NCBI GenBank assembly: GCA_902500825.1
Contig: CABVRX010000009.1
Span: 57,085 to 121,084 of the forward strand
Origin: an uncultured Nitrospira sp.
GTDB taxonomy: Bacteria; Nitrospirota; Nitrospiria; Nitrospirales; Nitrospiraceae
Reading direction: 5' to 3'
Length of the DNA: 64,000 nucleotides
The translations under genes were made by a program, and so were the position numbers. The notes below the pieces were generated by a model. That model worked only from the letters and a program-made list of their open reading frames with translations. It was not told the DNA's origin and ran no database searches. Of this stretch, positions 1 through 7,901 are shown piece after piece (the first letter of the stretch is position 1; the number at the start of each line of letters is the position of its first letter).

Positions 1-276
1 CGCATAGTCTCTCATCAAATACCCGGTATAGGTCTCGAATGTCTTGGCGATTTCTGCCCTCCCGCGATTCTCGGCCGTGTCCCAAGCAAGCGGTGCATTA
101 CGGACGCCCGCGACCGCCCCCACCCCATAAAAAGCTTTACTGTCTTTTTCATTATAAGCCCCGGATCCTTTTTCAACCCATTTAGGAGGACCGCCGCAAG
201 CCGTCAGTCCCATGATAAGAAGGATGGCGAGACCAGGACCGACCAGCCTTGACTGAACCGCGCGTGACCTGATCAT
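1..276 (-). CDS. LPP20-like lipoprotein, C-terminus beyond window
   Basis: The gene starts at an ATG at 276 preceded by a strong ribosome binding site (AAGGAGG at about 282-288) and runs off the left edge, so only the first 92 residues are visible. An n-region with two arginines is followed by a hydrophobic stretch and a lipobox ending LTAC, so the product is probably an envelope lipoprotein. The mature part (KWVEKGSGAY, then a stretch resembling FYGVGAVAGVRN and a TAENRGRAEIAK segment) resembles the LPP20 family from memory. The function in that family is mostly unknown. The call for lipoprotein is firm; the family call is moderate. Confidence 0.75.
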   Translation of the reverse strand, partial: MIRSRAVQSRLVGPGLAILLIMGLTACGGPPKWVEKGSGAYNEKDSKAFYGVGAVAGVRNAPLAWDTAENRGRAEIAKTFETYTGYLMRDYA

Positions 277-420
277 ACAATCCTCCTTGAGGTGAGTACG
301 TATATTTACCGTACGTAGAATGTCTCGGGAAAAACTGATGGAGTCATGCTAACATGGGTTCTGAGATCAGTCAACGCAACGTCCGCTTCAAGCGGCCTCC
401 TCATCATGGAAGGGGAATCT

Positions 421-591
421 GTGGCAGACATTCATATCGACGACGGCATCATTAGAATTCTGAACCTTGAGATCCAGGATCCCAAAGCTGCGGCGGTACT
501 CGCTGCGTACCCCCAAGCACGTTGGGCGGAAATTACCCGTCGTGCGGTCAAGATCGGCCTCGGATACTTGAAAGGTGGCGAGGACAGTTAA
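421..591 (+). CDS. small hypothetical protein
   Basis: This is a short reading frame of unknown function, 56 residues from a GTG at 421 that follows GGAAGGGG. In-frame ATGs at 346 and 406 are alternatives, but the residues they would add look unstructured. The product (ADIHIDDGIIRIL, then AAAVLAAYPQARWAEITRRAVKIGLGYL split by a turn) looks like a strand followed by an amphipathic helix. It lies between two minus-strand genes and has no operon partner on its strand. I do not recognise a family. Confidence 0.45.
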   Translation: MADIHIDDGIIRILNLEIQDPKAAAVLAAYPQARWAEITRRAVKIGLGYLKGGEDS

Positions 592-672
592 GGCATTGGA
601 GCGCGATCGGCTTGACTGACGGTTGCTCGGACCCGAGAGCGCGACGGCACGTTCGTATTGAACCTTTGCCTT

Positions 673-1599
673 CTATTGCTGTTCAGAAGGGGTCTGAGGA
701 TCGGCGCCAAGCGTAACTGCCGACCTGCGTCCTTCGATCAGCGCCGTGTCTCCATCGCCGTCGATTCGTAGACTCGATGGACGTTGCGTACCATTGGAAG
801 CCGCTTCGACCTGTCGCACGAGATAGGTTCCCAATTCAGAAGCCATGAGCCAGCCGTTTCCGTCCTGATCGGCATCACCGGACAGCCCGGTCAATAGTGT
901 CTGTACAAAACGACTGCTCTTTCCGACGCGACCGGCTGTCTCGCCTTTGCCTGCCGCGCTAATGACTTGAACCGCACGCCGATCCGTATCCGATTCCGGC
1001 GCCAGCCGCCCTTCCAACGAAAGCTCAGACGGCGCAGTCGTCTCCCATCCGAATACCGGCGCATCGAGAATCAGGAGTGTGTGCTTGGAGGCCGATCGTC
1101 TGGTAAATTCTTTTAGATATTCGACCGTGATCGACTTTGTCGCGTTGTTGACCTGTGCGTCAAACGGCACGAGATAGCCCCGATCTTCCCCATCTGTATC
1201 CTGTACGAATCCCGCATGGCCCGCGTAGAAGATCACGAGCCGGTCCATACGCCCGACTTTTCTTGGCAACATGTCGTTCAAAAGCTGATGGAGGCGTCGC
1301 GAGCTCGCATCTTTGTCATAGAACTCGACTACCTCGTCGAACCCCAACCGTCGAAACGCCTCGGCAACTTTCTTGGCATCGCTGATCGCACCCGGGATGG
1401 GAGGAGCCAAGACGTAGTTTTCGATCCCGATAATGATCGCCCAGGATTTGTAATACAGGCCTTCCGGCTTTCCCAATTGAGCGTCAGCGGTCGACAGGCT
1501 GACAACGGGCACAATGCTGATCGCGAAAGCGGCCAATAGAAGCAGGCTTAAGAACACAAACAGCCGGTTCAATCCCAAATGTCTTGCGTTGTTCATCAT
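673..1599 (-). CDS. caspase-fold (C14-like) protein lacking the catalytic Cys
   Basis: The 308-residue product has an N-terminal hydrophobic segment (about residues 12-34) that is a signal peptide or anchor, then a p20 caspase-like domain: a WAIIIGIENY strand at about 53-62, a DAKKVAEAF helix, and the histidine motif YAGHAG with H128. The second catalytic site normally reads D-[AS]-C-x-[SG]-G; here it is LDAPVFGW, with P181 where the cysteine should be. The protein is therefore probably a non-proteolytic pseudo-caspase (metacaspase-like) exported to the envelope. It is divergent from acs. A family match is clear from fold motifs; the role is unknown. Confidence 0.8.
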   Translation of the reverse strand: MMNNARHLGLNRLFVFLSLLLLAAFAISIVPVVSLSTADAQLGKPEGLYYKSWAIIIGIENYVLAPPIPGAISDAKKVAEAFRRLGFDEVVEFYDKDASSRRLHQLLNDMLPRKVGRMDRLVIFYAGHAGFVQDTDGEDRGYLVPFDAQVNNATKSITVEYLKEFTRRSASKHTLLILDAPVFGWETTAPSELSLEGRLAPESDTDRRAVQVISAAGKGETAGRVGKSSRFVQTLLTGLSGDADQDGNGWLMASELGTYLVRQVEAASNGTQRPSSLRIDGDGDTALIEGRRSAVTLGADPQTPSEQQ

Positions 1600-1688
1600 G
1601 TCAGCCTATCTCCGGCCTAGGCAGGTGTCAACGGAGTCGAGAGGAGCCCACAGCACCGCGACGAGTTGGGCTCGAAGCAACGGTACGG

Positions 1689-1717
1689 TTGCAGGCGTCT
1701 TTGACTTTCTCCATAAT
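1689..1717 (+). promoter_or_regulatory. possible sigma-70 promoter for acs
   Basis: A CATAAT hexamer (1712-1717) lies 17 bases downstream of a weak TTGCAG. It would start transcription about 40 bases before the acs ATG. The -35 match is poor, so this is only a candidate. Confidence 0.3.
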
Positions 1718-1762
1718 GACGCGACTGCAAGGGATTGCGCTGAAGAAGGAGACCCTGCCGCT

Positions 1763-3652
1763 ATGAGCGAAAAGATCGAAACCCTGTTGAAGGAAAGTCG
1801 GACGTACCAACCGACTGCCAAGACAATAGCTGCTGCCTATATTAAAGACTACGAGACCGAGTACAAAAGATCCATCGCCGATCCTGAAACGTTTTGGAGC
1901 GATGCCGCTAAAGAGCTCGAATGGTTTTCTCCTTGGGAGAAGGTCTTGGAGTGGGATTATCCATGGGCAAAATGGTTTGTCGGAGCACGATGCAACATTG
2001 CCTACAACTGCCTCGACCGCCACATCAAGACCTGGCGCAAGAACAAAGTCGCACTGGTCTGGGTCGGCGAAAACGATCAGGAACGAATCTTTACCTATGC
2101 CGAACTGTACCGACAAGTGAACCGCTGTGCGAACGCCCTCAAAAAACTTGGCCTCCAGAAGGGTGATCGCGTTACCATTTATTTACCGAAGATACCCGAA
2201 CAAGTCATCGCTATGCTGGCTTGCGCCAGAATTGGTCTGATTCACAGCGTCGTCTACTCCGGATTCAGCGCCCCTGCCCTCGCCAGCCGTATCAACGATG
2301 CAGAAGCCAAGATCGTGATCACCGCTGATGTCGGGTTCGACCGTGGTAAAGCCATCCAATTAAAATCGGTCGTGGACGAAGCCGTCAAAACCTGTCCGAC
2401 GATCGACCATGTGGTAGTCGTACGCCGCCAGATCGAAGGCCCACCCCTTTCCGCCACGAAGGAAATCGATTGGAAAGAATGGATCGAACGCGAGCGACCG
2501 GTTTGCGAAGCAGAACAGCTGGATGCCGAAGCACCCCTCTATATTCTTTATACGTCCGGCACGACTGGTAAGCCGAAGGGCGTGGTCCATGTTCATGGTG
2601 GATACATGGTCGGCACCTATACGACGACGAAGTATGTGTTCGACCTGAAAGATGATGACGTGTACTTCTGCGTGGCCGATCCAGGGTGGGTTACAGGCCA
2701 CAGCTATATCGTCTACGGTCCTCTCCTCAATGGTGCCACGATTCTGACCGCCGAAGGGAAACCGGATTATCCGAACCCGGGACGCTGGTGGGATCTCATC
2801 GAACGGTATGGGGTCTCGATTTTCTATACGACTCCGACCGCGATCCGACTGCTTATGCGCTACGGCGAAGACTGGCCGAAGAAATTCGATCTCTCCACGC
2901 TCCGTATCCTCGGGAGCGTGGGGGAACCGATCAACCCGGAAGCCTGGGAATGGTTCCATCGTGTGACAGGTGAAGACAAACCCATCATGGACACCTGGTG
3001 GCAAACGGAAACAGGATCGATCTTGATTACCCCCCTTCCCACCGTTCCACTGAAACCCGGCTCGGCCACGCGGCCATTTTTTGGCATTGAGGCTGATGTC
3101 GTCGATCGCGAAGGAAACAGCCTCCCCGCACACGCCGGTGGCTTTGCCGTCATCAAAAAACCCTGGCCGGCCATGATGCGTACCATTTACAAGGATCCTG
3201 AGCGGTACAAGGCCTACTGGTCCACTATTCCCAATTGCTACACAGCCGGCGACGTCTGTCATAAAGACTCAGATGGCTATTTCTGGTTCATGGGCCGCGC
3301 GGACGACGTGATCAAAGTCGCCGGCAATCGGCTCGGCACTGCTGAAGTGGAAAGCGCTTTGGTCAGTCACCCCGCCGTCGCGGAGGCTGCCGTGATCGGC
3401 AAACCGCACAAGACGGTCGGTGAATCCATTAAGGCCTTTATCATCTTGAAACAGGGAGAGCAGGAAAGTCCGGCGCTGATCAAGTCGATCAAGGATCAGG
3501 TCCTAAAAGAATTGGGCAAGATCGGCGTCCCTGCTGAAATCGATATCGTCTCCTCCCTCCCCAAGACTCGATCTGGGAAAATCATGCGCCGCGTCCTCAA
3601 AGCCAAAGAGCTGGGGCAAGATCCAGGAGATATCTCGACGATCGAAGAATAG
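1763..3652 (+). CDS. acs: acetyl-CoA synthetase (AMP-forming)
   Basis: The enzyme activates acetate with ATP and CoA to acetyl-CoA, AMP and PPi in the cytoplasm. The ATG at 1763 follows AAGGAGA and gives 629 residues, close to the usual length; the frame is open further upstream but that part overlaps the divergent caspase-like gene and is not family sequence. Visible motifs are the ANL-superfamily P-loop YTSGTTGKPKG (about 263-273), TWWQTETGS, the GRADDVIKVAG hinge, and the C-terminal PKTRSGK with K606, the catalytic lysine that protein acetylases commonly modify. In a Nitrospira-like autotroph it would allow acetate use. The gene appears to be single. Confidence 0.96.
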   Translation: MSEKIETLLKESRTYQPTAKTIAAAYIKDYETEYKRSIADPETFWSDAAKELEWFSPWEKVLEWDYPWAKWFVGARCNIAYNCLDRHIKTWRKNKVALVWVGENDQERIFTYAELYRQVNRCANALKKLGLQKGDRVTIYLPKIPEQVIAMLACARIGLIHSVVYSGFSAPALASRINDAEAKIVITADVGFDRGKAIQLKSVVDEAVKTCPTIDHVVVVRRQIEGPPLSATKEIDWKEWIERERPVCEAEQLDAEAPLYILYTSGTTGKPKGVVHVHGGYMVGTYTTTKYVFDLKDDDVYFCVADPGWVTGHSYIVYGPLLNGATILTAEGKPDYPNPGRWWDLIERYGVSIFYTTPTAIRLLMRYGEDWPKKFDLSTLRILGSVGEPINPEAWEWFHRVTGEDKPIMDTWWQTETGSILITPLPTVPLKPGSATRPFFGIEADVVDREGNSLPAHAGGFAVIKKPWPAMMRTIYKDPERYKAYWSTIPNCYTAGDVCHKDSDGYFWFMGRADDVIKVAGNRLGTAEVESALVSHPAVAEAAVIGKPHKTVGESIKAFIILKQGEQESPALIKSIKDQVLKELGKIGVPAEIDIVSSLPKTRSGKIMRRVLKAKELGQDPGDISTIEE

Positions 3653-3705
3653 CGTACAGAGAAGTTAAACTCGATATGGGCCTAACCGAGCGAAGGGAAC
3701 GACAT

Positions 3706-4353
3706 ATGGAGAAACTAACGATTTTCGCGTCGGCAATTTCGATTGGGATCATGACTCTGTCCTTACAGATCATCGATCCAGGACTCACCCCTGCAGCGGA
3801 TCAGCAATCACAGGCCAAACCACACTCCAAGACCGTCAAACCAAAGACCGTCAAGCCCAAGGCTGTCAAACCAAAGACCGTCAAACCCAAAAGCGAGAAA
3901 CCCAAGATCGAGAAACCCGAGATCGCCACACCCAAAACCGTCCAACCCGAGATCGTCAAACCCGAGACGGTTCAACCTAAGACTGTCCAACCCGAGATCG
4001 CCACACCCGAGACCGTTCAACCCGAGACCGCCAAACCCAAGATCGAACCGAAGTTTCACACAGCTGAAACTGCGGTGACAGACAACGCCTGTTTCGGCGT
4101 TGCTCCACAGATCGAAAGACTTGTTCCCGATGAAGGAGAACCCGGTGTGAAAGTCACAATCACAGGGGCCGAGTTCGGCTCACCCGACTGCTTGCGAGGC
4201 GTGTCCTTCGGGCCAGGCCAGGCTTCCACCTTTACCATGAAAAACGAATCCACCATCTTAGCAACAGTCCCAACTGATGGCCGTAAGGGCCTCGTCATGG
4301 TCACTGTCACAACGGCGTCCGGAGAAGATTCCAAGCCATTCTTGGTCAAATAA
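3706..4353 (+). CDS. secreted protein with Lys-Pro repeats and an IPT/TIG domain
   Basis: From the ATG at 3706 (GAAGGGA upstream) the product is 215 residues: a signal peptide (about 1-28), a long low-complexity linker of K-T-V-K-P-K-like hexapeptides (about 38-115), then an Ig-like IPT/TIG domain (from about 128; PQIERLVPDEGEPG, VTITGAEF, VSFGPGQA, ILATVP). Such a layout suggests a periplasmic or surface protein whose charged Pro-rich stalk spans or binds peptidoglycan and holds an Ig-like module. A cysteine pair flanks the domain start (ACFG and DCLRG) and could form a disulfide. A start at 3676 is possible but less likely. The function is unknown. Confidence 0.75.
   Translation: MEKLTIFASAISIGIMTLSLQIIDPGLTPAADQQSQAKPHSKTVKPKTVKPKAVKPKTVKPKSEKPKIEKPEIATPKTVQPEIVKPETVQPKTVQPEIATPETVQPETAKPKIEPKFHTAETAVTDNACFGVAPQIERLVPDEGEPGVKVTITGAEFGSPDCLRGVSFGPGQASTFTMKNESTILATVPTDGRKGLVMVTVTTASGEDSKPFLVK
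3819..4049 (+). repeat. degenerate tandem repeat coding for the Lys/Pro-rich linker
   Basis: Imperfect 15- and 18-base units of the type AAACCAAAGACCGTC are repeated over about 230 bases inside the IPT/TIG gene. They encode alternating K/E/T/V-P units. The array is probably length-variable between strains. Confidence 0.7.
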
Positions 4354-4378
4354 GCGAACAGGTCTTCGGTTTTCCAGC

Positions 4379-4600
4379 ATGAAATGGACAAGGAAACCTG
4401 GTGAGCCAATTTATCTCAGACGGCACCTCATCGCGCTCGCTCTGGCGGTGGGTCTGCCGGTTGTCCTGTTGCAGCTGTACAAGATCTACGTGGGTCCAGT
4501 GAGCTTCGGGACCCAGATGGGATTTGGGATTCTTGTTTCAATCCTGGCCGGAATTATCCTCTACTACACCTACCGATCGTCCGCTCAGAATCAGCAGTAA
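4379..4600 (+). CDS. small two-helix membrane protein
   Basis: The 73-residue product starts MKWTRKPGEP and has two hydrophobic stretches (about residues 16-35 and 44-63) joined by a short loop. It ends in a polar tail (YRSSAQNQQ). This predicts a small inner-membrane hairpin protein. It lies 25 bases after the IPT/TIG gene on the same strand and may be co-transcribed. No family is recognised. Confidence 0.55.
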   Translation: MKWTRKPGEPIYLRRHLIALALAVGLPVVLLQLYKIYVGPVSFGTQMGFGILVSILAGIILYYTYRSSAQNQQ

Positions 4601-4653
4601 CAGCTTCTAGCCCCACTGATGGCTAACGCTTAGATGTTTCCGGTGTTGAAAAC

Positions 4654-4935
4654 TCATAGAGTCCCCGCTTCGAGTTGTTCGAGGTAAATGAAGTCAGGCG
4701 ACTTGACGCCTGCCTCTGCTCTGATTTTGACGAGCTCAGGGGACTCGAAAAATCTCTTGGCGTCCTCAATGGAAGTCCAGGCCGAGAAATGAACAATCCG
4801 GTTTGGATCGTTCTGATACTTGAGAACCTGATAGGAGCGTTCACCCGCAGCTTTCCGAATGCCGGCGGCGCTGTCGAAAACCTTCTTCCAAACGGGATAG
4901 TCCGCGACCTCGTGAATAATCAGAACGTATTGCAT
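4654..4935 (-). CDS. ABM-type ferredoxin-like alpha/beta barrel protein
   Basis: The 93-residue protein starts MQYVLIIHEVADYPVWKK and carries the pattern of dimeric alpha/beta-barrel proteins: a first strand, a helix (VWKKVFDSAAGIRKAA), central strands with VHFSAWTSIEDAKRF and a final PDFIYLEQL strand. This fits the antibiotic-biosynthesis-monooxygenase / stress-responsive barrel superfamily, whose members are often small oxygenases or binding proteins. The substrate cannot be told. It is a single gene downstream of ribE on the same strand with a 175-base gap. Confidence 0.6.
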   Translation of the reverse strand: MQYVLIIHEVADYPVWKKVFDSAAGIRKAAGERSYQVLKYQNDPNRIVHFSAWTSIEDAKRFFESPELVKIRAEAGVKSPDFIYLEQLEAGTL

Positions 4936-5110
4936 GATGGGGCAACTTCAGAAAACGCGACCACGTTCGCGCATCATATGCCACTTGTGCCGTTGTTTCC
5001 ACAAGTTGCAACCGTATACCTATTCCTCACGGGTTCTTATGCGGGCCGGCATAATACCGGCCGGGGACGGATTCACACGCTATCCAACGGGCTAGACTGA
5101 TCGCTACAAA

Positions 5111-5764
5111 TCAGATCAGCCCGCGCTTCTGCAGGTAATCCTTGTCGATGCTGATGGTGGCTTTGGGAAGCTGACCGCGCTCTTGGAGCAGACGCTCGAC
5201 ATACTTGCCGATGAGGTCTGATTCAAGGTTGACGGGATCATTCACCTGCTTGAGGCCGAGCGTAGTCACCTTCGCCGTGTGTGGAATGACGGCGACGGAA
5301 AACCCCTTATCGCTCAGGTCATTGATCGTCAAGCTGATCCCATCCACAGTAATTGAACCCTTTACCACGCAATACCGCAAAATATGTTGCGGCGCCTCGA
5401 TTTCGAGCATGATCGCATTGGCATCTTGATGTCGACCACGGATCACACCGACCCCATCCACATGGCCCGCGACAAGATGACCTCCGATTCGCTCATTCAA
5501 TCTCATCGCTCGTTCGAGATTGACCGGTCTTCCTGGATTCAAAAGACCGAGCGTCGTGAAGGAAAGTGTTTCTGGTGAGACATCGACGGAAAACTCACGA
5601 TCACCCTTGCCCACGACCGTCACGCAGACCCCGTTTACACTGACACTGTCGCCGATTTTAAGATCGCCCATCACGATCGAGGCAAGAACCGTGAGTTTGG
5701 TTCCCGTAAGCGTTTTCCCCAGGACTGTAATCGCACCCATTTCTTCAACGATGCCAGAGAACAT
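5111..5764 (-). CDS. ribE: riboflavin synthase, alpha subunit type
   Basis: The enzyme dismutates two 6,7-dimethyl-8-ribityllumazines into riboflavin and the pyrimidine precursor, the last step of riboflavin synthesis. The 217-residue product begins MFSGIVEEMG, the hallmark N-terminus, and shows the internal duplication of the family: SVNGVCVTV and LSPETL-like in the first barrel, SITVDGISLTIND in the second, with GGHLVAGHVDG between. Its ATG overlaps the stop of the preceding 38-residue membrane protein gene (TGATG), so translation is probably coupled. The symbol ribE (ribC in E. coli nomenclature) is used for this activity. Confidence 0.95.
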   Translation of the reverse strand: MFSGIVEEMGAITVLGKTLTGTKLTVLASIVMGDLKIGDSVSVNGVCVTVVGKGDREFSVDVSPETLSFTTLGLLNPGRPVNLERAMRLNERIGGHLVAGHVDGVGVIRGRHQDANAIMLEIEAPQHILRYCVVKGSITVDGISLTINDLSDKGFSVAVIPHTAKVTTLGLKQVNDPVNLESDLIGKYVERLLQERGQLPKATISIDKDYLQKRGLI

Positions 5765-5880
5765 CAGTCTTTCCTCAAAATGATCTGTTTCACGACGTAG
5801 ACGAACAACATAATCAGGATAACAACCCCTAGACCGGCTAATACGCCGATCACAAGGTTCTCCGTCGCAATCTCTTTCAT
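5764..5880 (-). CDS. 38-residue single-pass membrane protein coupled to ribE
   Basis: A short reading frame starts MKEIATENLVIG, has one strong transmembrane helix (about residues 9-30) and ends with a basic/acidic tail (KQIILRKD). Its TGA overlaps the ribE ATG in TGATG. A perfect TATAAT lies nine bases upstream of its ATG, so the transcript may be nearly leaderless. The reading frame, hydrophobic profile and coupling argue that it is real, although it resembles no family I know. It could be a small membrane regulator or a translational primer for ribE. Confidence 0.6.
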   Translation of the reverse strand: MKEIATENLVIGVLAGLGVVILIMLFVYVVKQIILRKD

Positions 5881-5889
5881 CACGCGCCC

Positions 5890-5895
5890 ATTATA
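5890..5895 (-). promoter_or_regulatory. perfect -10 hexamer before the 38-residue gene and ribE
   Basis: TATAAT is read on the minus strand just nine bases before the small gene's ATG. No convincing -35 is seen 16-18 bases further up. If it works, the mRNA would have almost no 5' leader. Confidence 0.4.
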
Positions 5896-5922
5896 TCGCA
5901 GCCGTTATCGAGATAGCAGCGG

Positions 5923-7092
5923 CTACATTCGCTTCATCGCCACCCAGAACACGCTTGCTGCCATCAGTTGCATCCCGGCAATGATGGCGAAGGCCATGGG
6001 ATAACTCAGGTTCGCAATCAGCAGACCGGCCAGTAACGGCCCGCTCGCATGCCCGATGTCCATGATTGTCCCCTGCATTCCCATCCCCGCTCCCAACGTC
6101 TTAAACTCGGAACTGTCGGCGACAAGAGCCGAGGAAGAAGAGGAAACGACCGCCTCACCGAAGCCGAATCCGGCAGACAGCAGGAGCAAGACGGGAAACA
6201 TCGATACGTGAGGAATATAGAAAAAGGTTCCGGCGCAGATGAAGAGACCAAGGACAATCAATGGTTGACGACCGACTCGGTCAGATATCCGTCCCATGAT
6301 CGGCTTGGAAAAAAACGATGTGAAGGCCTGGACGGTGAACAGTATCCCCACTTCTCCGGGATTCAGACCTACTGAAACACCATACAGCGGGAGAAACGCC
6401 ATCAAGGCGCCGTTCGCAATCATCTTGGCGGCGTCGGTCGTGCTGGTGATCAGCACTTTTTTGTTTTTCGCGACAGCGGCAAATCCCTTCCACATTTCGG
6501 ACAGCACCGCAGCCGTTCCTTGTTCTTTCCTTTGCGGCACCGACACATTGAGGTGAAGGGAATAGAACAACACCATGGCAATGCAGCCGAAGACGCCGGC
6601 CGTGACAAAGGCGGTGGGGAACCCTGCTGCATGGATGAGGTACCCTCCGAGAAAAGGGCCCAAGAGAGAGCCGGACTGCGTGCACGCTGTATAGGTCCCG
6701 AGCGCCGCACCACGACGTTCCCGATACAACTCCGCCACGGTAGCCAGGGCGCTCGGAGCAAAGATGGCGGTTGCAAAACCGTGAAGAAACCGTAGCGCCG
6801 TCAAGGCATCCAAGTTCGTAATGAAGGGATAGAGAAATGGAGGGAGCCCGAACGCGACCACGCCGATCCGCAGCAAGAATCGCCTTCCATAAATATCGGA
6901 GAGGGCGCCTGAAGGCAGTTTCAACAAGACGCCGGTTAAGGTCGAAACGGATACAATTAAACCGATCCGTTCCGGACTCGCGCCGAGCGATTCCGCAAAC
7001 AAAGCGAGCGCGGGCATCCGCACCATGTTGTAGCTGATGAAACAAAAGATACCGACCGTGCAGATCAGCACGAAACTTCGCGAGGTGGTCAT
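5923..7092 (-). CDS. MFS transporter
   Basis: The 389-residue integral membrane protein has about twelve hydrophobic segments and the major facilitator signature between helices 2 and 3 (GALSDIYGRRFLL, about 62-74), with a second version in the C-terminal half (GRISDRVGRQPL). It is probably a proton-driven exporter of the drug-resistance type; the substrate is unknown. Its ATG overlaps the stop of the upstream gene (ATGA), so it belongs to the ppdK-ribD-esterase unit. A role in exporting a metabolite related to its operon partners is possible but unsupported. Confidence 0.88.
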   Translation of the reverse strand: MTTSRSFVLICTVGIFCFISYNMVRMPALALFAESLGASPERIGLIVSVSTLTGVLLKLPSGALSDIYGRRFLLRIGVVAFGLPPFLYPFITNLDALTALRFLHGFATAIFAPSALATVAELYRERRGAALGTYTACTQSGSLLGPFLGGYLIHAAGFPTAFVTAGVFGCIAMVLFYSLHLNVSVPQRKEQGTAAVLSEMWKGFAAVAKNKKVLITSTTDAAKMIANGALMAFLPLYGVSVGLNPGEVGILFTVQAFTSFFSKPIMGRISDRVGRQPLIVLGLFICAGTFFYIPHVSMFPVLLLLSAGFGFGEAVVSSSSSALVADSSEFKTLGAGMGMQGTIMDIGHASGPLLAGLLIANLSYPMAFAIIAGMQLMAASVFWVAMKRM

Positions 7093-7901
7093 GGGATCGA
7101 TCGACCGTCCGAACGACCCTTGTCGGTGCTTTGACGGTCGCTCAGCGCCTGTTTGAGAAACGTCACGTGATGTTCCGGCAAAGCCGGAGGATTCTCCAGT
7201 ACCGCCATCACCCGTTGGGGATCTTGCCTCATCACCGCCCCTAATCGATCGATAGTCTCCACTCCTTTTTGCAATCTGCTGGCAACAACTCTGGAAATCA
7301 GCGGATGCAGGAGGGACACCAACCCCGAAAGAAAACGATTATCCAACTTGGTATATGCGACCAGTGTACTGTCCGTCGCTTCATGAGCATTCGTGTCCCG
7401 CAGAACATCTATCCGGAGAAAGACGACCGCTTTTCCCGCGACGTGAGGAAGCAACCGGCTTTCATGAGTTCCCTCAAGAAAGTAGATACGGAATGCAGGA
7501 TCTTCATACACCAGCTCAATGATGCCTTTCGTTCCCTCGCCGTCGTCGCCCCAGAAACGGCCTGGACCTCGCGCCTCAGACCGGTAAAGACCTAGCTGCA
7601 GGCGCCGGATCACATCCGCTGTAAAGGGAGGCTGATCCAGCAGATGTCGATACATCGATTCGGAGAGTGCAGTTCGGATCGGCCCCACCGTGCTCACAGT
7701 CGTATAACTCCGGACGATGGCGTGCAGTTTACAGGTCCAAACCGGATCCACTCGTTCAACGGGAAACGTAAGCCCGGCATGATGGGGGGACAACGTGCAT
7801 GCTTCCGATCGGGCGTACCCGACAGACAGAAAAATCCCCACCCCGATCCATACAAGCACGTGTGTCACCGAATCGGGATGAAACCGCCATGTGAAGATCA
7901 T
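7089..7901 (-). CDS. secreted protein of unknown function (START/SRPBCC-like?)
   Basis: The 270-residue product has an N-terminal hydrophobic segment (about 13-30) ending near SEAC, so it is exported. The rest has the rough feel of a lipid-binding START/SRPBCC fold: alternating strands (RIYFLEGTHESR, AVVFLRIDVL, DSTLVAYTKLDNRF) and a long C-terminal helix (LHPLISRVVASRLQKGVETIDRL broken by no prolines). The N-terminal half is rich in charged residues. It overlaps both neighbours by four bases (ATGA), a tightly coupled position between esterase and MFS genes. The fold call is only a guess. Confidence 0.6.
   Translation of the reverse strand: MIFTWRFHPDSVTHVLVWIGVGIFLSVGYARSEACTLSPHHAGLTFPVERVDPVWTCKLHAIVRSYTTVSTVGPIRTALSESMYRHLLDQPPFTADVIRRLQLGLYRSEARGPGRFWGDDGEGTKGIIELVYEDPAFRIYFLEGTHESRLLPHVAGKAVVFLRIDVLRDTNAHEATDSTLVAYTKLDNRFLSGLVSLLHPLISRVVASRLQKGVETIDRLGAVMRQDPQRVMAVLENPPALPEHHVTFLKQALSDRQSTDKGRSDGRSIP

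Noticed and set aside
1514..1762. Extended N-terminus for acetyl-CoA synthetase.
   Set aside because: The ATG at 1763 has a good ribosome site and matches the family start; the extension overlaps the divergent gene.
5765..5922. FMN riboswitch before ribE or ribD.
   Set aside because: No RFN-element core (AGGGTGAAAT-like) found near either gene.
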